From contig CM062210.1 in NCBI GenBank assembly GCA_031216445.1, forward strand, positions 67,001 through 131,000: a DNA stretch of 64,000 nt, in the 5' to 3' direction. Of the stretch, positions 26,001 to 39,800 are shown piece after piece. Numbering within the stretch: position 1 is the stretch's first letter; every line of letters begins with the position of its first letter. Made by a program: the position numbers and the translations under genes. The stretch is from Lateolabrax maculatus (taxonomy: Eukaryota > Chordata > Actinopteri > Acropomatiformes > Lateolabracidae). The notes under the pieces were generated by a model that worked only from the letters and a program-made list of their open reading frames with translations, did no database searches and was not told the DNA's origin.

Positions 26001-27605
26001 CGTGCTTGCCTTCCTGAGAAATCTGTTACAAAGCTGATCAAATAGTTTGAAATATTTAAGTGGAATTCTAGCTGGGAGTTCCTGGAGAATATAATTGAAC
26101 TTGGGTGCATGGGTCATTTTCAAAACATTGGCTTTTTCCCTCACTGATAAGAAAAGAGGGGCCATCTTTGAATATCTGCTTCAGATTGATTCTACAAAGG
26201 TGCAGTGTTGGTATTTGATGCCATTGCTAGGCCAGGAAAGGTTTCCTCTCTGGAACATGGTCCTAAGGCAGTGTGAGTTTAATTGGAGGGTTTCTGATTT
26301 CAGCCAGTTAACTTTGTAACCTGACCGGTGAGAAAATGTGTTTATAATTTTAAAAAGAGTAGGGAGGGAGTGCTCAGGCTCAGAGAAAAACATAAGGATA
26401 TCATCTGCGTACAGCAAAAGCTTGTGAATTGATTGGCCAATTCATATCCCTGGAATTGACAGTTCCAATCGGATGGCTGTCGCCAGAGGTTTCAGGGCCA
26501 GCGCCAAGAGACCTTGGGAAATTCTGTTGCCCTGCCTGGTTTCCCTACCTAAGTCAAACCAGGGTAAAACCAGACCATTAGTTCACATTGCAGCTTTGGG
26601 GTGGGTATACAGGAGTTGTATCCAGGTGACGAATTTATTGCTAAAACCAAATGACTCCAGGGTGAGAAATAAATAGAAAAAAATATTAAATGCCTTTCCT
26701 GCGTTCAAAGAGACAGCAGCAGGGGAGGTATCATTATAGGTGGCCCACATAATAACAGTCTGATATTTTCAGCGTAGCCTGAATATCCTGTATTATTATC
26801 ATACATAGCACACAAAGACATGTAAAGCCTGACATCCATCTATCAGGTAGCATTGGCATTAGTGAGAGAGAAATTGAACCTCAAAGACATTAAGACACCG
26901 CTCTTTGTATCATGCCTTCCAGTTCAGCAAATGTAGTATAATAGAAAGAACATTAATAGAAATACATCTAACTGATGATTGGATAATAGTTGATAAGCGG
27001 AGCCTGAGTGTGATGATGAAACAGGAAACATTTACAAAATGTCCCTCTGTGCTTCCCAGTTTCTGAACCTGCTGACCTGTAGTAACCTTGAGGGATGTCA
27101 CGTCTCAGTGATGTCACTGTCTGCTCGAGTGTGTTTGTGTATTGTCATGATAACTGCTGACCTTCCATGGCTGATCAATGTGAAGCTTTAAATTCAGTTT
27201 TTGTGGTGGAATTTCCCTTAAAAACTGCTTCACATTCCAGAGAGAGGGGGATGTGTGTGTGTTGACACACTGCTAACCACAGACACACAGACACACACAG
27301 TAACACACAGCCAGATGTTGTTACCTGAGAAAGTGGAACCAATCTGTGTGTGTTTGTGGGGGAGGGGAAGTTAAACAGGGGGGCGTTCTTCCTGTCTGCC
27401 CCCAACACACAGACAGACACACACACAAGACACTCACTTTATTTACAGTTCAGTGTGTGTGTGTGTGTGGAAGAGGAAGACGTTCATCTTCAGTTGGTTA
27501 ATGAATCTTCTGACAGATGAAAAAGTTTCTGTTTAAACTGTTTAAAGAAAGTGATCGTGAATCACAGCTTTACTCACTCTGCACACATTATATTAGTTTA
27601 TACAT

Positions 27606-27657
<52 letters not shown>

Positions 27658-30519
27658 GTGTCAGCCTTCCTTATCCAGTAACAACTGTTTTGAACAGGAA
27701 CATCTGTTGAAGTCAGACATATTTAAAGGAGGTTTACATTGAAAATGTAACATATGCAGAAAGTGGCTACACCAGTCTGAGAGCAATGCCTAAGTGGTGC
27801 GTAGGTACCACAGAGCTCTGCTCCACAAACATAAAAAAAGACCAGTCTTCCATTTAAATTTTTTATGCAAGGTGTGCACGGCCCTTTTACATGGAAATGG
27901 GTCATAAAGTTTTTTTAAATGAACTGTCGACTGTAGTCTATAGATGTTAACTTACCCATATTAAACTCTGTGCTCTGTTCAAATACTGAAGAAACAATCC
28001 TACAATCCCAAAACGAAAGCTCACCATCTTGTTTAGCCTGTGACCCTACGGCGTGCGTGCTGCAGCTGTAGGCTAAGATATGTGTTCAATGTAGCCAATG
28101 CTGAAGGAAATTCTTTGTGTTTACCTACGAACAGATAGGCTAGCATAATATGTATTTATTTATTTTTTAAACCGGACACTTGAACCTTCCAGGATACGAG
28201 GACAGGCACTGTTTTTCAGAAACCATGATATATATAAATGTTTATATATATAAACATGTATACATGTTTAGTTTTTTTCTCCAAAATGTACAATCCATTC
28301 ACAACGAGACGGATGAACTGGAGGCTGATGCCGCATGTGAGAAACATGCCTGCAGGCTTTTACTGAGACGCAGGTCGCAGCGAGGATCTACCGTGGTCGA
28401 ATGGACCAGTCATAACAAACACAATATGCTTCTACTTTGATGAGAGATATTGGCTGGGATATGGCCATCAGTCAGGAATGTGTTCAGGAATCAGGAAGGC
28501 CACTGCTCCACACCATTGCCACGCCGTCCTCCACCATCTCTTCCAGATGTCACTTGATTGGATCTTCTACTGTGATACAAGGGGTTTAGGGTGGAGCAGG
28601 ATCAAAGGGTTTAAGGTGGATCAGGATCAGGGGGTTTAGGGTGGAGCAGGATCAAAGGGTTTAAGGTGGATCAGGATCAAGGGGTTTAAGGTGGAACAGG
28701 ATCAAGGGGTTTAAGGTGGAACAGGATCAAGGGGTTTAGGGTGGAGCAGGATCAAAGGGTTTAAGGTGGATCAGGATCAGGGGGTTTAGGGTGGAGCAGG
28801 ATCAAAGGGTTTAAGGTGGATCAGGATCAAGGGGTTTAAGGTGGAACAGGATCAAGGGGTTTAGGGTGGAGCAGGATCAGGGGTTTTAGGGTGGAGCAAG
28901 ATCAAGGGGTTTAAGGTGGAGCGGGATCAGGGGGTTTAGGGTGGAGCAGGATCAAAGGGTTTAAGGTGGAGCAGGATCAGGGGGTTTAGGGTGCGGCAAG
29001 ATCAAGGGGTTTAAGGTGGATCAGGATCAGGGGGTTTAAGGTGGATCAGGATCAGGGGGTTTAAGGTGGACCAGGATCAAGGGGTTTAGGGTGGAACAGG
29101 ATCAGGGGGTTTAGGGTGGAGCAAGATCAAGGGGTTTAAGGTGGAGCAGGATCAGGGGGTTTAAGGTGGATCAGGATCAAGGGGTTTAAGGTGGAGCAGG
29201 ATCAGGGGGTTTACGGTGGAGCAGGATCAAAGGGTTTAAGGTGGATCAGGATCAAGGGGTTCAAGGTGGAACAGGATCAGGGGGTTTAGGGTGGAGCGGG
29301 ATCAGGGGGTTTAGGGTGGAGCAAGATCAAGGGGTTTAAGGTGGAGCAGGGTCAGGGGGTTTAAGGTGGAGCAGGATCAGGGGGTTTAAGCTGGAGATCT
29401 CCATAGTGAAGCATAGACATAAACGATCAATACAAACTTCATTGTGATAGAAACCAACTTTATGCTGTTTAACATTAGACTGCTGCCACATTGTCAGTTT
29501 TTTCTCAGTTAATGATCAGTGACATTGAACCGCAGTTAAAACACTGATGTTTTCTGTCTCATTTAGAGCTGAATCTATTTGTCAATTAATCAATTATTTG
29601 ATTGACAGAAGATTAATTAATTTGTCATCTGTTAACTATTTTGATAATCAATGAATGATTTACATCATCAGATCTGATCAAATGGTATTGATCAGACTCA
29701 CTCACATGAAATATTTAAATCAGCTTCAGTTATTCGATATTGATTGTATAAGTATCTCTCTGATGGATCTGTGTATTGATAAATGTATGTATTGATTGAT
29801 TTATTGATTAATGTGTTCACAGCCTGTGTGTTGCGATATAACGGATTCTCTCTGGTCTACGTCCTCCTGCTGCTGCTGCTGCCACTGCTGCCCGAACCTT
29901 CCACCTCCTCCACCTCAGGTACCAATACTCATCAATACTCATCAATACTTATCAAGCCTGAACAGAATCATTTCGTAACCTGGTCTCTCTCAGTAACCTG
30001 GTCTCTCTAAGTCACCTGATCTCTCAGTAACCTGGTTACTCTCCCACACGCAGGTAGACCTGGTCCTCCACATGTAGGTAAACCTGGTCATTGCATTCAA
30101 CAGGTCTACCTGCGTGTGGGGGACCAGGTCTACCTGCGTGTGGGGGACCAGGTTTACCTGCGTGTGGGGGACCAAGTTTACCTTTTGAATGCAGTGAATG
30201 TTTTAGGAGTTTGATGATATTTTTCCATCTGAGATTAAAAGTCTCAGCACTGAAAATGAAGTAAATAAAAACAAGTGATTTTCCTTGTGGAGACCTGAAC
30301 TTTTAAAGTTTAAAGTATAAACACTATACTTTAAATGTACTTCATTTTGTGTTGTTTCAGGGTTTTTCTGCAGTGAAACAAAGTTTAAACAGAAGTTGAC
30401 AACATGTTTAAGTGATGACATCATCATAATAACATGTTATTAGTATTGATGTCATACCTGCTGTGGGCTGTGTTGAACGCCCAGTGATGTCGTCAACACC
30501 AGGAAATAGACCAGACCCA

Positions 30520-30568
<49 letters not shown>

Positions 30569-30600
30569 TGTGGAGGCATAATCTCTCTGCCTGAGGCTCA

Positions 30601-30634
<34 letters not shown>

Positions 30635-32838
30635 CAGGTGATGACAGGAAGTGAGATGTTTCCTGAAGGATCTTCCTGAGGAAACAAAGAGAATGGGGGG
30701 ATGGAGGGGAGGGGGACTCGCTGTGTGACATCACTTCCTGTGCGCTCCTGTCTGTTCAAGAGTCAAGTAAAGTCCATGTTATTTGTTTAGCCCCAAATCA
30801 TAACAAAAGTTATATCAAGACACTTTTCACACAGAGCAGGTCCAGACCGACTCTTTAAATACTATTTAGAGACCTAACAGTTCCACCATGAGCAGCACAA
30901 ATGTGGAGGAAACCAAACAATCACTGTGGTTACACATGTTTATATAAGTATGATGTCAAGTGAAGTACAGTAAAGTGAAGTGAAGTACAGTAAAGTACAG
31001 TAAAGCGAAGAGAAGTACACATAAGCGAAGTGAAGTACACTAAAGTGAAGTGCTGTTTTTCATTTTTTCTGCTGATGTCTCTGCTGTCTCCGGATCTCAT
31101 TTTTATATTTTAGTTTCATAACTACAGACAAAACTACCAAAATAAGAGTGTTGCTGTTGCACCTCTTTTCCTTCACTGTGATATAATCATGCAGGTGTGA
31201 CTGACATCAGGTCAATCACCTGATCTGTTGCCATGCATCACTGAGGAACAGCTCTGTTTAACTTTGTCCACATCAACGTCACTTCCTGGCTCTGCCTGTT
31301 TTTTCAAATTAAAGTCCTGTTAAAACACTGTTGCTTTTGACTCCTAGGTAACACGTGTCGCTGTGTGACGGCGGTGTGTGTCTCCAGCTTCCTCTTCCTG
31401 TTACTGCAGTCCTTCTTCCAGCTGACCACTGCAGCACTGCAGCCAGAGTACAACTGTAAGATACGTCTGTCTATCTGTTTACCTATCTGTCTACCTGTCT
31501 GTCTGTCTGTTCACCTGTCTCTCTGTATATTGGTGTGGTACCTGTCTGTCTCTCTGTGTATTGATGACCTGTCTGTCTGCAGGCACGTCGTGGCAGAAAG
31601 CTCTCGGTCAACTCGGCCTGGTGAGGTAAGAATGACATCATATGTCCACCTGTTTATTGTCAGACAGACAGACAGACAGACTGACAGGCAGACAGACAGG
31701 TGGGGTGAGGGAAAGTCGAATCATAATCATATTAAGAATGATAATGATAATGATCATATAATGATAATAGGAGTGAGGGACACACTGTGTAATAGTTAGC
31801 AGACAGTAGAGTTCAGGCTGGACTCTACTGTCTTTTCTATTGTGTGAATGTTTGAGGCTCAATATGTGTGTGTTGAACAGCTCCCTACTAACACACACAC
31901 ACACAGCTGTTTCTGTTCCCAGTTAAAACTTTACTGACTCACATCAAAGACAGACTGCACACATGTGGTTTCACTGTGTGTGTGTGTGTTGCTGACTCAG
32001 TTCCTGTTAAAGTCAAACATCAGTTTATAATTTCATAATTGGAGAAGAAGGCGTGTTTGTTTTTCATGAAGAGTTCTACTGAACGTTTTAAAGTGCAATA
32101 GATCCTTTAGTGTCTCCAGCAGTGTGAAGTCCTCAAGTGATGTCACTTGAGTCAGCTGCTCGTCTCTGCTGCAGGCTCCAGGCTACATTAGCTGCTATTT
32201 GCATAACACACAACAACCTCATGCACAACTGGCTGAGGACGAGGTGCATTGTGGGTAATGTAGGTGCCAGGTTATGAGGAGGAAGAAGAACGTGTGGAAT
32301 AAATAAGAGGATATCTCTGGTTCGGCTGCTTGGACTTGACCTGATCCTTTTTATTTAAAGTGGCAGAGTTAGAGATGATAAATCTACGGAAGACTTCTTT
32401 TAAGGTTTTTAAAGTCTGAGTCTGTGGCTCAAGTATCTTTTATCAAGTGTATCTGAGTTATTTTTATCTTTTCTGGAACATGTCTTACATGTTACTGGAG
32501 CCGTTTCTGAATTTTTTCAGGATCTTTTCTCATTGATCACAACAGATTTTCTTCCCTTAATAAAATTGTTTGGATTCAGAAACTTTCTGACATCTGAAAT
32601 CAACGACATTGAAAATACAAACATGTAGACATACTAATCACACTTGTTCTTCTTTTCTGCTGATGCCGCTGTGTCCACCCCAGTTTCTGCTTAAAAGGGT
32701 CTCATAACAACCAGGAAGTACAGACAAAACTACCAAAATAAGAGCCATGTTGTTGTAGAAATCTGTCGCTTCAGAGCCAACAAGGAGCCACAACGACCTG
32801 GGTGACATCTGATCCTCCGAGAGAGTGTGTGTGTGTGT

Positions 32839-32877
<39 letters not shown>

Positions 32878-33803
32878 AGTAGTAGGAGGTTCAGACAGTA
32901 GTCTTTCTGTCTGGACTACACGGCTCTGCAAACACCTACACACACCAATAAACAAGCTGTAACACACACACACACACAGAAGTTCAACACATTTCTTTGT
33001 TCTAAACATTTGAGACAAAACTCACAGACTCCATTTATTTCTTTTCTTCATCCATTTTTTTACACCATCAGTTAATACATTTTCAATGATTTGTTTTTGT
33101 ATTTTTCTTGTCATATTGTCATTTTGTTTGATTTCTTTTTATTTTTATATGCTTTTAATAATAATAATAATAAACTTTATATATTACCTCTTATGACATA
33201 AAATGCTGCTCAAAGTGCTTTACAAGAAAATAAGAGAATAGAATAGGAAAACACTAGTAATAAACATTACAATAAAGTACATTTAAGTGTCTTTACGACA
33301 AATGATGTATTCTTCATTTCTTTTATTCATTTTCAATGATTTATATTTCAGTTTTTTTTCCTTTTTAGTAAATGTATTTATTTATTTATTCTATTATTAT
33401 TATTATTATTATTATTATTGTGAATTATTTTTATATTTATAAGCTGAAAATTAATACAATTAATAGATTTTCTCTCTGATGCTGAAAGTGAAACATGTTA
33501 CAACATAACACACAGCAACATCTGTCTGTCTGTGTCAGTCTGACAGGAAGTGATGCAGGCTCGACAGTGAGACAGGTGTTTCCAGATGTTGGCGTGCTGG
33601 TCGTCGGTTTGCTGACCTGGAGGCTGATCGTGAGACTGAACACTGACACACACACGCAGGTAACAGCACACACACACATTAATGAAGCAGGTGGAACCTC
33701 GTTATGTCGTCTCCTCTTGTTTCTTAACAAGGTTTCCTGTCTATTAGTGTGTAACTCAGTAAGCTATTTATTAAGTGTAACCTTGTTATGTGAATGCATC
33801 AGG

Positions 33804-33837
<34 letters not shown>

Positions 33838-36800
33838 ACTCAGGGTATAATAATTCGATTTCAGGTTCAGTCAGTTTATTAGTCGTCCTGTCAGAGTCTG
33901 TTTGTTAACATGAATCCAGATCAGCAGACAGGAGCAGTGATGGACACCAGTCCCCCTCCTCTTCATCACCCTTCATCACTCTAACAAACTGGTTTGTCCA
34001 GCTAGAGATAACCTCATTGTCTTTGTGTGCCTCAGCTTCATTCAGACATGAAGAACATTTACAGAAAGTGACTCAATGAGACAGAAAGAGTGAGAATGAA
34101 GAAGAGTTCCCACTGTCTTGATATGAATGAAGAAGAGTTCAGACAAACTTTAAATGACAGGACGTAAAGGTGGGACTCTGGTTTGATTCCTGACAGAAAG
34201 TTGAGACTGTTGGTCAGATTCTTACTGTGGATGTTGGAGTGTTTTCAACCTCTTGTGAAAAATCTTAAGTTCAAACTGGCTCTTCCACAGTTCTACAGTT
34301 TATTCCACTGATGTTATTTCCTTTGACTGAGATAATAAATGTATCAGAGTGATGTGAAAAGGTGGTTGATATTTCACCTGCTGCAGTCTGAATGTTAATC
34401 TGAGATTTTTTCAGGTCAGGAACAGAAACGTTTCGGCTCCGACAGTCAGACTGAAGTCAGGACCTTTATAAAAAATGGAAAGCACTTCCTCAGACATGAG
34501 ACCGATGTGTTCACTGACCATCAAATTCACATAGAGAACAGCAGCATGTCTGACAGCAGCAATACAACTGTGTGTTTCAGCCTCAGCAGGAGGAGCAACA
34601 GGAGGAGCAGCAGATGTTTGAGGAGGACTCTGTGCTCGAAGAGGAGGAGGACGAGGAGGAAGAGGAGGAGGAGGAAGGCAGCAGAAACAGGGTTCTGGTT
34701 GAACTGGAGTTACTGGTTTCTAAAACCAGGCAGATGGTCGGAAACATGACTACGACTGGAGGGAAAGTCCTGCTGACGGCTTTACTGGGACTCACAGGTA
34801 AGAAAACTGACAGGTAAGGTACTTGTTGATCTCACCTCCTTCTGATCCTCACTGGTGAACAAGACCCTGAGACCCTGAAACCCTGAGGTGAGGTTTCCCA
34901 GGTCGATCTTGAGGCTTAAACCGTTCCGGATGAGACCAGAAGCTTGAATGGTGGCTCACCTCTATCCGTGTGTGATTGAATGAAAGGAACACTGTAAAGA
35001 AGTTGGGTTCTACTGGACCATAATCAGGTAGACCTGAAGGAGAGGAGCTACTTGTTGAAAAGAAAGTAATCTCTCTCTCTGTCCGTCTCTCTTCCTCTCC
35101 TCCTCTCACCCTCTCCAGGTATCATCTTCCCCTCTCTCTCCTCCCTTCTTTACCTCCTCTGTTTCCAGGTGTTGTGTACCTGGTGGGCCTGGTCTGGTCA
35201 GGTCCCACCCTTTGTCTTCAGGTGCGTGTCTGTGATGTCACTGCTCTACTCCTCCTCCCACTTCCTGCTTGTCTACTGCTACCAGCTGCCATCACTGCAG
35301 GAGGCATGGCCTCCAAACTGCACCTCCGCCAGGTAACACTCCTCCATCATTTGACACACCTCCACCAGGTAACATACCTCCATCATTTGACACTCCTCCA
35401 CCACGTAACACACCTCCATCATTTAACACTCCTCTACCAGGTAACACTCCTCCACCACGTAACATACCTCCATCATTTAACACTCCTCCACCAGGTAACA
35501 CTCCTCCATCATTTGACACACCTCCACCAGGTAACACTCCTCCACCACGTAACATACCTCCATCATTTAACACACCTCCACCAGGTAACATACCTCCACC
35601 AGGTAACACTCCTCCACCAGGTAACATACCTCCACCAGGTAACACTCCTCCACCAGGTAACACACCTCCATCATTTAACACACCTCCATCAATTAAGAAA
35701 TTAAAGCAGGTAACACTCCTCTGTCATATAGCAATACACACAAATACAGATATAAGGGTAGGATGAGGTAGAGAAGGAAAGGAGGATAGACGTAGAGAAA
35801 GGAGTAAACAGTCATCAGTGGGAGGAGGAGGAGGTTTTATAATTACAGGATGATCTAAACTCAAGACTCTTTTCATAACATGTTGCTGTGAACTTCAGTT
35901 ACTGTCTGACTTGAGTAAACAGATCTGAGGGCAGTTATCAATGTGGTTATGCTGCCCTCTGCTGGTTCTCTGACTGTATCTCAGTCAGTCTCTGCTGCAG
36001 TCACAGTGGTATTGATCACTGATCACTGATACTGAAGGTGGACTTTTGGTGGGGAACTGATGACATCATACACAAGTGTGTACTTTATAGACTTGGAGTA
36101 GGACCCCTTCTTGTATGTTAGACATGTGGTAATCTCGATGGACTGTGTTGCACCCTGGAGGCTTGATTGATTGATTGATTTCTCTGCAGTGTGTTCGGCC
36201 TGGTCTCTGTGGTCTCGGTGGACTGTGCTGTCCCCTGGAGGCTTCAGGTGAACTCTGAGCTCAGCTGGTTTCACTACAGCAGTCCTCTGATGCTGCTGCT
36301 GCTCTACAACACTGTGGCCAGCTTGTGGAGGAACCAGGTGATGTCACTCAACATGATGACATCACAAACATGATGACACCATTAACCATGTTACCATTTG
36401 CACAGCAAACAACAATTAAAATGTTGGTATCATTTAATCTAGTTATGCTGTCACAATATACCTTTACTTTACGTGATGTCACTGCATGATGTCATGATAT
36501 AATGGTCATGAAGAGAAGGAAACTAGGAGGTAGCGAAGGAGTCGAGGAAGAAGAAGAAAAATTCGGGAGTGAGGGAAACACGGAGGAAGATAAGGAAATG
36601 AGGAGTGAGAGAAAAGAAATAAGGAGGGATAGAAGTAAATTAGAAGGGAGAGAAGGAAACTAGGAAGGAGAGAAGGAAATTAAGGAGCACAGGAAACAAG
36701 GAGGATGAGAAGGAAATGAGGCGGGAGAGAAGGAAACTAGAAGGGAGAGAACGATACACATCATAGCGCACAACAGTTATGATGTCATGACTTTCTGATC

Positions 36801-39800
36801 AGATAATGTTTTCCTGATGAATCGACTTCCTCAGTTCCTTTTGGCTGACGGTCACATGTCACATGTTTCTGCAGCTGATCAACGGCGATGAGGGGTGGGG
36901 CGCACAGAGTGCGGAGTCAGCGGTCAACGGGAGCTGTGACATCATCACCGCCACCAGCAACCTGAGTGAGGAGGTCAGCAGTGACATCACAGCAGAGAGG
37001 CGGAGAGAGCTGTGGAGGAGGTCTCATGACCGACCCGAGTGCAGAGACGTATGGAAACACTAAATATTATTATTACATATTTTCATTGATTTTTTTTCTT
37101 TTAATTTAATTAATAATCAAATTTCAGTGAATTTGTTGATGCCCTAGTTTTAGACCAGTTTAGCTTTTTAACATGACGGTTGTCAGTAAACTGTCTGTCT
37201 CTGTGTCTGTCTCCAGGCGCTGGTGTCATCGGCCAATAATAGTCCCTCTGACTCTTTTGCACCGCCCACCCAGAGCGCAGCCCTGGGATTGGATGATTAC
37301 TCCACGCCTCACTACTCTCTCAGCCAATCAGGTGAGGTTGGGGTTTGTTTTGTTACAATGACAGTTTTTTTAGATGACTACTGAACTTTTCTTAGACTCT
37401 GGAAACTTGTCTGACCGCCTGAGGTTCTCTACAACTATTGCAGATTTTGAGTTTTTATGTCAATTCAAACCATGGTTTCTGCAGTGCAAACAATACATAA
37501 TAAAAAATGTATAATACAAACTAAACACTAATCAACTATCAAACAGCTACCAGCTGGTTTGTACTGCATTTAAGTAACTCAGAATATTACAACAGATTAA
37601 AAGGACATGCAAATGAATACAAATAAACACAACATGCTTGCATTCCCAGGGACACATGGCAGGGGGGTTAAATGAAAAGCAGAGAGATCTTCAGTTCTGA
37701 GTGAGGGCCTTATAAAGTGCACACCTGTCTGAAATTGCCTATCAAGCAGGGGATGATTGGGTTCAGTGAGTATTCTGTCATCAGGGGCCACTAGTAAACG
37801 GCATGAAAAAATTCACAACAGCCGCCCCCACAGGAACCCAACTGCTCTGACTGGGAACAGAATTCCTTAAATGCTGTCAGGATGGCAGTAAAGGTAACGG
37901 CCAACTGGTCTGCTGTAGGTCCGGTCCTGAATCAAGAAATCCCCTGATCTGACATGTCTGTCCGGACTGACATGGACCATTATTATCTTGGTTGCAAAGG
38001 TTGCACAACAGGGGCTGCTTGTGGTACCAAAGGGTAGTACTTGCTGTGCCTTGTCAGGCACACAGAATGAGACAGGCAAACAGAGACAGACAGTTGACCT
38101 GACCTGTGAAGCTCTGTCTTAAGTTACCTTTAACCTACATGAGGGAAGTTTAACATACAAGAAGGAAAATTCCTTCACACTTGCCACTCATAAACATCAG
38201 GTGCTAATTCCCTCTTCATGTTTCGCCAAAGGAATCTGAGCAGGGGCCGGTCTTCAGGTAGCAGTTGGACCTGGTGGAACATGCCCTTGATATTGCTGCT
38301 TACCGCAGTGATAACGAAGCAGGACCCCAATAAGGGAAGGGCTCAGGATTGAATCAGGAAGTAGCTGGTCATTCAGGCACAGGGGACAGGTCAGTAAACT
38401 AGAAAAGTGCTATATAAATGCAGTCCATTTACCATGATGTGGCAGATACCAGGATTCTACTGAGCTATTAACTGTTTCAGGAAGAATTTATTGACATTGC
38501 CAGCTTTCTCCAGCTTTAGTATTTCCTGATTGTAAACAGCTGTCTTCTCCTGATCTTTGAGGATACTCCGTTTTGTATTCCTTAGGTTGGGCATGGTAGC
38601 ATTCATCGGATCCTTCAGTTTGGGAGCATCATGAAGCTGGAGAAGGGGAGTTGCATAGCGCTCAATTCCATCAATAGACACCCTTCCAACATCTTAATGG
38701 GCTTTTTGTCTTGTGACTAGTTTCTTACTGCAGAAGGGTAGTACATCCAGTTTCCATAGCTTTTCAGCATGACTAAGCAAGGAACAAGGACATTGGTGTG
38801 TGGAGTGTGCACAGCAATATAACTTCTCTGAGAGATTCTTCTCACAGGCTCTATGGGCGAGAAAAGACAAGAATTGTCAGAGCCAATCAAGAAAAAAGGT
38901 TAGATTTTCCTGAAAGGCTGAAGGGGGATATCTCTCAGATATGGGTATCCCCTTTGCAGTAAAAGCCTGCAGAATGTGGTATCCGACTGTGGTATCTGAC
39001 TGAGATCTCCAACTGAAGGTGGTGGGTGAGATCAGAACGAATGGTTTGGAGAGCAAGTACCTCCTTTTCTCCCTCAGGGGAAGTTGTTGGACAGCAGCAG
39101 ACTGGATCATGGATTAAACAGAGCCATCATCCAGTATGGTATATGTACTTAGTGAAACGTTATCATTCCAGAGAAGTACTGGGACAAGAAGTACACGATT
39201 AGAAGGGTTGGAGCGCGAACTACACTTTGCTGTATGAGCATGAAGGTTCAGGACACGGTTCTTGCTTAACCACAGGATGTAAGACCTGAAGAAGGAGCTC
39301 ATCACAGTCAGGACAGGGTTTCGTTAGTGCACAATGAGAGTTAAGACTGCACCTCCAGTATCTGTTGTTCTTAACACTCTGAAGACTCTGTACATGTAAA
39401 GGTCCTGGGCGGAGGGCAGGTTGGCATCTGTGATTTTCTCTGCAATCCTGACTGTCCGTTGCAGTTCTGTTTGGAGGCCGATCCAAACCAGACAGATTTG
39501 ATACTTCCAGAGCTGGAACAGGAAGTACATCCTCTGTTGGGCCTTTTTAATGTGTCTATGTTGGACACCCACTTTAGGTCCTGGGAGCTTGGGTTCGAGC
39601 AGTTGGGGGGGGTGTGAAAGTGGGCTTATCAAGAACAATGAGCAGGGAGTCTGGATGTTTGTGCTCCATGTTTATTATCTGGTCAGCCAGATGTTATAGC
39701 GCCTCACTAAGGCCCTGTTCGGACCTGCATTAACATCTGTCCTGGGTGATCCGATCACAAGTGGACAGCTCTCAGTTCAGGTGTAATTGCACTCAAAATG

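Noticed and set aside
28577..29395. Interstitial telomeric repeat
   Set aside because: TTTAGGG words occur only as part of a 25-bp unit with other sequence. It is a minisatellite. The CCCTAACCCTAACCCC at about 56,867 is too short to mean more than chance.
35333..35720. CRISPR-like array
   Set aside because: Units are contiguous without unique spacers, the host is a vertebrate intron, and no cas genes are present.
35269..35766. Proline-rich (plus) and glycine-rich (minus) repeat proteins
   Set aside because: Produced by the 18-bp array after exon 7. The true frame there is that of exon 7.
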